This document shows, in pieces, positions 34,201-36,052 of a DNA stretch of 36,052 nucleotides. The position numbers were made by a program, and so were the translations under genes. The DNA is from a virus: positions 1 to 36,052 of the IMG/VR virus record IMGVR_UViG_3300037189_018073, one strand, 5' to 3'. The notes beneath the pieces are model-generated. The model was not told the DNA's origin. It made no database searches and saw only the letters and a program-made list of their open reading frames with translations. Position 1 is the first letter of the stretch. Each line of letters opens with the position of its first letter.

Positions 34201-36052
34201 ACTGGAATAAACCTTGCAGAAGGAGACATAATAGATATTCCAAATCATTTTAGATCTGATGTTCTATCGTCTGATTCTACCGTGATGAATTCTGCTGCAG
34301 GTTTCTCATCAAGAAGAAGATTTATTCCACGAGATCAATGGATTGAGCAACAGCGCGCTGGCGGCATGCATCGTGACTCTAACGGAACTTATTGGAGAAT
34401 GACAGGATCTGGAATCTGGACCGAATGGGACGAACCTGTTGATGATGAGCCACGGTATCAGCAGAGACGGAGGCCAACGGTAAAAGCACCAGAGGACTCA
34501 ACCGACCTAATACGTGATGCACGTCAAGTGGATAACGATTTTGTTCGCTCTGTTGTCGGTCAGTTTGATGACAGGGGAAGCCTAACGACTAAACAGTGGG
34601 ACGCCCTAAGAAGGACAGTCAATCGTGATCGCAAAATGAACCCCGAAAAATTTGCGGCTACGGCAGCAGACGTTACAGATGGATTGCCAAAATCACCAGA
34701 AGAACTAGCTCCCATCGGAAAAGATGGTTCGGCAAAGATAATAATTATTGCACACGAAACCGACAAGGGCATACCTGATGTTGTTGGTGATAAACCAGAG
34801 GTACATACAACCGCCATAACGATGCCGCCAACAAAATTAAAAGTAGAGCACATAGGCGAAGACGGAACAGTTTATGTTTCGGTTGCAGAACAGAACCATG
34901 TTGACCCAATAGACAAGATTTCCGATCTTCTTGAACAAACAGGAGAGAACTTGGATGAGTCTAAAAAAACCGAAGTTGCCTTAGCAAAAACGACTGTTCA
35001 ACAACATAAGAAACAACGACTTAGGGGATTTTCCTCATCCAGGGAAAGATTTAAGTCAAGCAAAACCGGTTTTCCTAAATACAAAGAGGAAGCAGCATCA
35101 TTCAGACGAGCTGAAGATGTGGTTACAGCAAGGGACATGCAGCCAGAATCAAAAGAGACACGGAGAATACTGCAGGGCTTAGAGAGTTCAGGAGCAACAT
35201 TTGCCCAACCAGTTTCAAAAGAATATCTTGATATTGAAGATAAAAATGGTTTTGGTCGTGGATCAATACCTTATGAGAGAAGAGTTGATTCACATAAGAG
35301 GTCAACATTTAACATGTTTGATGCAATTAGAGCTAGATCAGGTGGCAAGGAGTTTTACACCAGCGAAGAAAACGCATATGGTTCTAGAGACTTTTCCTCT
35401 GGTGACCCAGCAAATGTTGAATTAGCAAAGCAGTCTTTAATGCGGATGGCAACCGATCGCCAGATTGATCTCAACAATCTTTTTGAAACTTTGCCTCAAT
35501 CGGTTGTTGATCACATCAATTCTCGCACCAACGACGAGTTAATGGATGACCTTAAATCCGCAGCAAAGCAGTTCAACGAAGGTCTCGATAGGAGGGTAAG
35601 AGTTCGCGTTAAGTCGCCTTACTTGAGGAAATTTGCTGAATCTGGTGAATACAAGACAACCCATGACGCTGGCATAATTTCTGAACATTCAGCTGCTTTT
35701 GGCAGAAAGAGTGCAGAAGTACAATTCGGAATACCCTCAAGTACTCCAGACGAATTAAGACCTGCTAGCGGATACGTATTGCACAGGGATTCAATAGCAG
35801 CGGTAGAGGAGCATGCAAGATTAAAGATAGCCGAACGTGGAGATGATGCAATATTGGGTGAATTTTTTGATTGGGATAGCTACTCTGCGTCAAGTGATTT
35901 TGACAATAGAGTTGGTATCTATGGTGGAATCGAGATACTCCTAAATGATGACGTTGCTCACAGAACTGCTATAACCGGTGGAGATAGTCTTAATGGGTGG
36001 CACAGCCCGTCAATGCTTGGAGAATCGGATCCAGAAAAGATGTTGATGTCAC
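28270..36052 (+). CDS. Giant polyvalent-type protein with two zincin domains (3' end outside window)
   Basis: Open for 2594 codons to the right edge with no stop. SD GAAGGA lies 6 nt before ATG 28270. Features seen: a basic N-terminus; a Cys pair RCPPGVPAANQ / GSNCFD (C197, C215); first HEVGH at 593-597 in FTISHEVGHHLTF; second HEYGH at 999-1003 with a third-ligand candidate E1117 (NWAEGF), a gluzincin-like layout; a duplicated domain at 1463-1690 and 2441-end sharing ASGYV, YGG and GDS-(I/L); and five G-[FM]-x-S-x-R segments between domains (801, 1155, 1847, 2011, 2253). This matches the idea of polyvalent proteins delivered with phage DNA. Peptidase and toxin-like activities are inference; the zincin motifs are seen. 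Confidence 0.8.
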   Translation, partial: MTGRFKRTRTVTSKRAVDDRKTRPDFNEIAKNFTSSLEMQVKSNQLDLDMSMKAAPKPKKSKPVKAPRKKLGKSIWSVGGVRFNKNRRGILGMRFKPYVTASELRSQSDRPNIGWVNAPIGLSPEAARKHLAKIHFGDGKKKINLKYRDIKADPRTGSVSVKSLGDSLDEIQPLAGVGVRAAARSGVMVDAAGRFRCPPGVPAANQFTDKMGSNCFDITPQNKRRVIEESIQKAARSLSQIHIANTVVDSLPEDAPQAAVEDAIRDLNLPEDEAKNIIEIAAKRKAILDEVARIEESALEQIRKTDPTFTELTRSANGLTFDNDPLKIAKSAILAIQEANPDIDLSGILWTGVGSRAGVTPADLEEAIDAHVMAVADHIWDQLFGETVMGKDGIPVFRDLTKQELSRKNKMIQFALNFEGNTGGTFVGDSGLFNRALAGYLAKEQGFLYGMLDMANSNPNLFAKFSKIVALGPDSDPADFAEVEAKAWVDEAGNFVMYWNPMLLMRQGRGYGRPLISDGEYRLFEPADDSIDAMESAILNEIADAADSDARRLAVNKLFNHKYDKVKSGEGYLGALVDEFGGERAQSMFTISHEVGHHLTFDIAMDVINGTAIDGEFENIEEALYDVLFDGEVTALLPDILEMFENQSTRDVMNALSETGLGGKMPLDYMSDVKMFAQLSDAFEKGGVNKMQEVLDSLHSSGFIQDAEIDTWLDRCESLIAGTDKEATQFMKDWKVQQQAVVAELISELRAARQFGLVDATDPAVSKALRAIDIKEAEIAASDSVKKLAKEAKESTEDIRGMSSRRLQKIFEKAKEGDYDTTPGWLLGKTPEEMAEALVPDSEESLLSIMSFAIWKQRQPDEKMRKMMKKTIDLEFGGMENIDFSPESVAEMRKRTAQAFKDFPEFSRVVQRFGAPPFLTTKDMYSTIIGGEMGVHAFYAPGSRSIMLNPGIAGTSGHGKGQLIFQRQKKGFDDNGWAELVGHVAESSVDDVFGPTVIHEYGHWLSWMVSFAESGDYADMKTLLDSGLDEETIKSLIAEHGKDGLFNRYNISYISDLIYQLSDEDIKVNKKNAQEIARDIFESNDFGAVKANADALSIPLSLSKYGLYGGAQENWAEGFTAVLTNKKDLVNEAMEQSVLRLIGDRNDIERSIFAGFNSRRSKTRPAEIGDVKKRSLSRLIRNRKMNEEEIGAVVELEKANELIKNNEPHAALAILSAEASEGSGPEVLDQALEKISTDGALIPKEVEKLERLTRAISDSPNGASTSEIFMSAKREADRLDASFNPPIETVKQESIGRAVGEIRGNAPQSRTESILAEAESMGIDIDLYENANGERIMRFSPISSFEINDWLGNFSTPSTDEEKVLFEKRTGFSFDRRAEILKEHGLNGGSEFDALLKYTSPEERKSFSARLYVAREVAVGRGDEDRVAQIDDFLDEINAMTPDEFQTAVMEASKRMDSQFDGRVSVAVKDPLSIINEGRYHTVHDRVSMKRTGAQSVSEGRNGFDPDTVARIRRGHEQTFLGIDAEDQGEEAMRMRPASGYVSGIAPIDARRNKLKEMYGEDVDIQHDYAVGKDATQLRDNGGLDGRAGLKAYGGSTIILKPEVSERSLVFKGDSISDQGTYSPAMRLSTMGEKELQSQYFNPMSILYQDRTGDTSGIASPSLNTGTPYSEAMVLGSFEPQDIEAIVSDPFSLREDSNFGTMNMAGVNPKSDQNLTSIISAAKTRDKFSNSDIDVVIDSGYFPLDEVEPFNSSMTRTWVERQISNGIWKDVSPSDVIEDETTTPYEALLKYHRLGKANTIFDHPDNEPGNKAKNAQNLVSMIDEELARVKSAKQTVSDDADIRKAAGFASRRTPLRDVLAKDGFVPTTRQGTVRHLLGSRSSLLDSLGESERVAVIEATRDMSSVSIPSTLDDLKKMIDNSVKTKKYGENYKVEEGIKNRELASIINELIVPFNNVVSRTELGQPYRTQMNLRVSPETGINLAEGDIIDIPNHFRSDVLSSDSTVMNSAAGFSSRRRFIPRDQWIEQQRAGGMHRDSNGTYWRMTGSGIWTEWDEPVDDEPRYQQRRRPTVKAPEDSTDLIRDARQVDNDFVRSVVGQFDDRGSLTTKQWDALRRTVNRDRKMNPEKFAATAADVTDGLPKSPEELAPIGKDGSAKIIIIAHETDKGIPDVVGDKPEVHTTAITMPPTKLKVEHIGEDGTVYVSVAEQNHVDPIDKISDLLEQTGENLDESKKTEVALAKTTVQQHKKQRLRGFSSSRERFKSSKTGFPKYKEEAASFRRAEDVVTARDMQPESKETRRILQGLESSGATFAQPVSKEYLDIEDKNGFGRGSIPYERRVDSHKRSTFNMFDAIRARSGGKEFYTSEENAYGSRDFSSGDPANVELAKQSLMRMATDRQIDLNNLFETLPQSVVDHINSRTNDELMDDLKSAAKQFNEGLDRRVRVRVKSPYLRKFAESGEYKTTHDAGIISEHSAAFGRKSAEVQFGIPSSTPDELRPASGYVLHRDSIAAVEEHARLKIAERGDDAILGEFFDWDSYSASSDFDNRVGIYGGIEILLNDDVAHRTAITGGDSLNGWHSPSMLGESDPEKMLMS
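32656..33339 (+). repeat. Duplicated domain, copy A (protein level)
   Basis: Residues ~1463-1690 of the giant protein: begins RVSVAVKDP, includes RYHTVHD, ASGYV (1538-1542), GGSTIILKPEVSERS, GDSIS (1613-1617), YSPAMR and ends YSEAMVLGSFEPQDIEAIV. It aligns with copy B at the same order of motifs. Function unassigned; an ART-like fold was considered but cannot be supported from sequence alone. Confidence 0.65.
35590..36052 (+). repeat. Duplicated domain, copy B (protein level, cut by window edge)
   Basis: Residues ~2441-2594 of the giant protein: RVRVRVKSP, EYKTTHD, PASGYV (2498-2503), YGGIEILLNDDVAHRT, GDSLN (2571-2575 region), HSPSML. Order and spacing mirror copy A, so an internal duplication is well supported. 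The end of copy B lies beyond the window. Confidence 0.65.

Noticed and set aside
28203-35308. Many minus-strand ORFs and a few plus-strand ORFs across the last 8 kb
   Set aside because: Ser/Phe-rich shadows of the giant plus-strand frame, which stays open without a stop.
1-36052. CRISPR array, IS element, integrase or att site
   Set aside because: No spaced direct repeats of the right size, no transposase or integrase pattern on either strand.

Overview
This window is a piece of an unplaced tailed-phage genome (Caudoviricetes, contractile-tailed myovirus). The morphotype comes from an unmistakable tail sheath, a tail tube, an 1812-residue tape measure and a baseplate hub. The host is most likely an actinobacterium. 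That is inference from recalled family features: the FDPDAIDADGD motif in the head protease, the zinc-ribbon/PepSY-like head protein, and the M15-like end of the tape measure are all typical of actinobacterial phages. By eye the DNA leans AT-rich for such a host, which would suit a low-GC aquatic lineage. No tRNA, CRISPR, IS element or integrase was found. No major capsid protein or small terminase was recognised; both probably lie outside the window.

Leftward block 1 (15366 down to 1): RuvC-like resolvase, a small helical protein, a ParB-like / PAPS-reductase-like / ParB-like triad, an Arg-rich peptide, head-tail connector, gpS-like protein, tail terminator, sheath, tube, tail assembly chaperone with a -1 frameshifted second frame, tape measure, a tube/baseplate protein and the hub, which runs off the left edge. 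Many junctions are 1-20 nt overlaps or very short gaps, as in one operon.

Control region (15367-15764): about 400 bp without a gene. It holds two minus-strand intrinsic-terminator-like hairpins, a candidate structured minus-strand RNA between them, AT-rich direct and inverted repeats, and a rightward promoter candidate. That promoter serves a two-gene plus-strand cassette (15765-17087) that interrupts the leftward genes like a moron.

Leftward block 2 (21257 down to 17084): large terminase, an unknown protein, a Rad52-like annealing protein, a Cas4/RecB-like Fe-S nuclease, a helical unknown and an HNH nuclease. This is a packaging plus recombination module.

Rightward block (21324 to the right edge): a small membrane protein, portal, a 1002-residue prohead protease with a roughly 800-residue extension, a zinc-ribbon/PepSY-like protein, and a giant open frame of at least 2594 residues. 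The giant protein has two HExxH zincin motifs, an internally duplicated domain and recurring G-[FM]-x-S-x-R segments between domains. It looks like a polyvalent protein of the kind co-packaged in capsids, and with the adjacent protease it is the most interesting candidate system here. The ParB/PAPS-reductase-like triad is the second.
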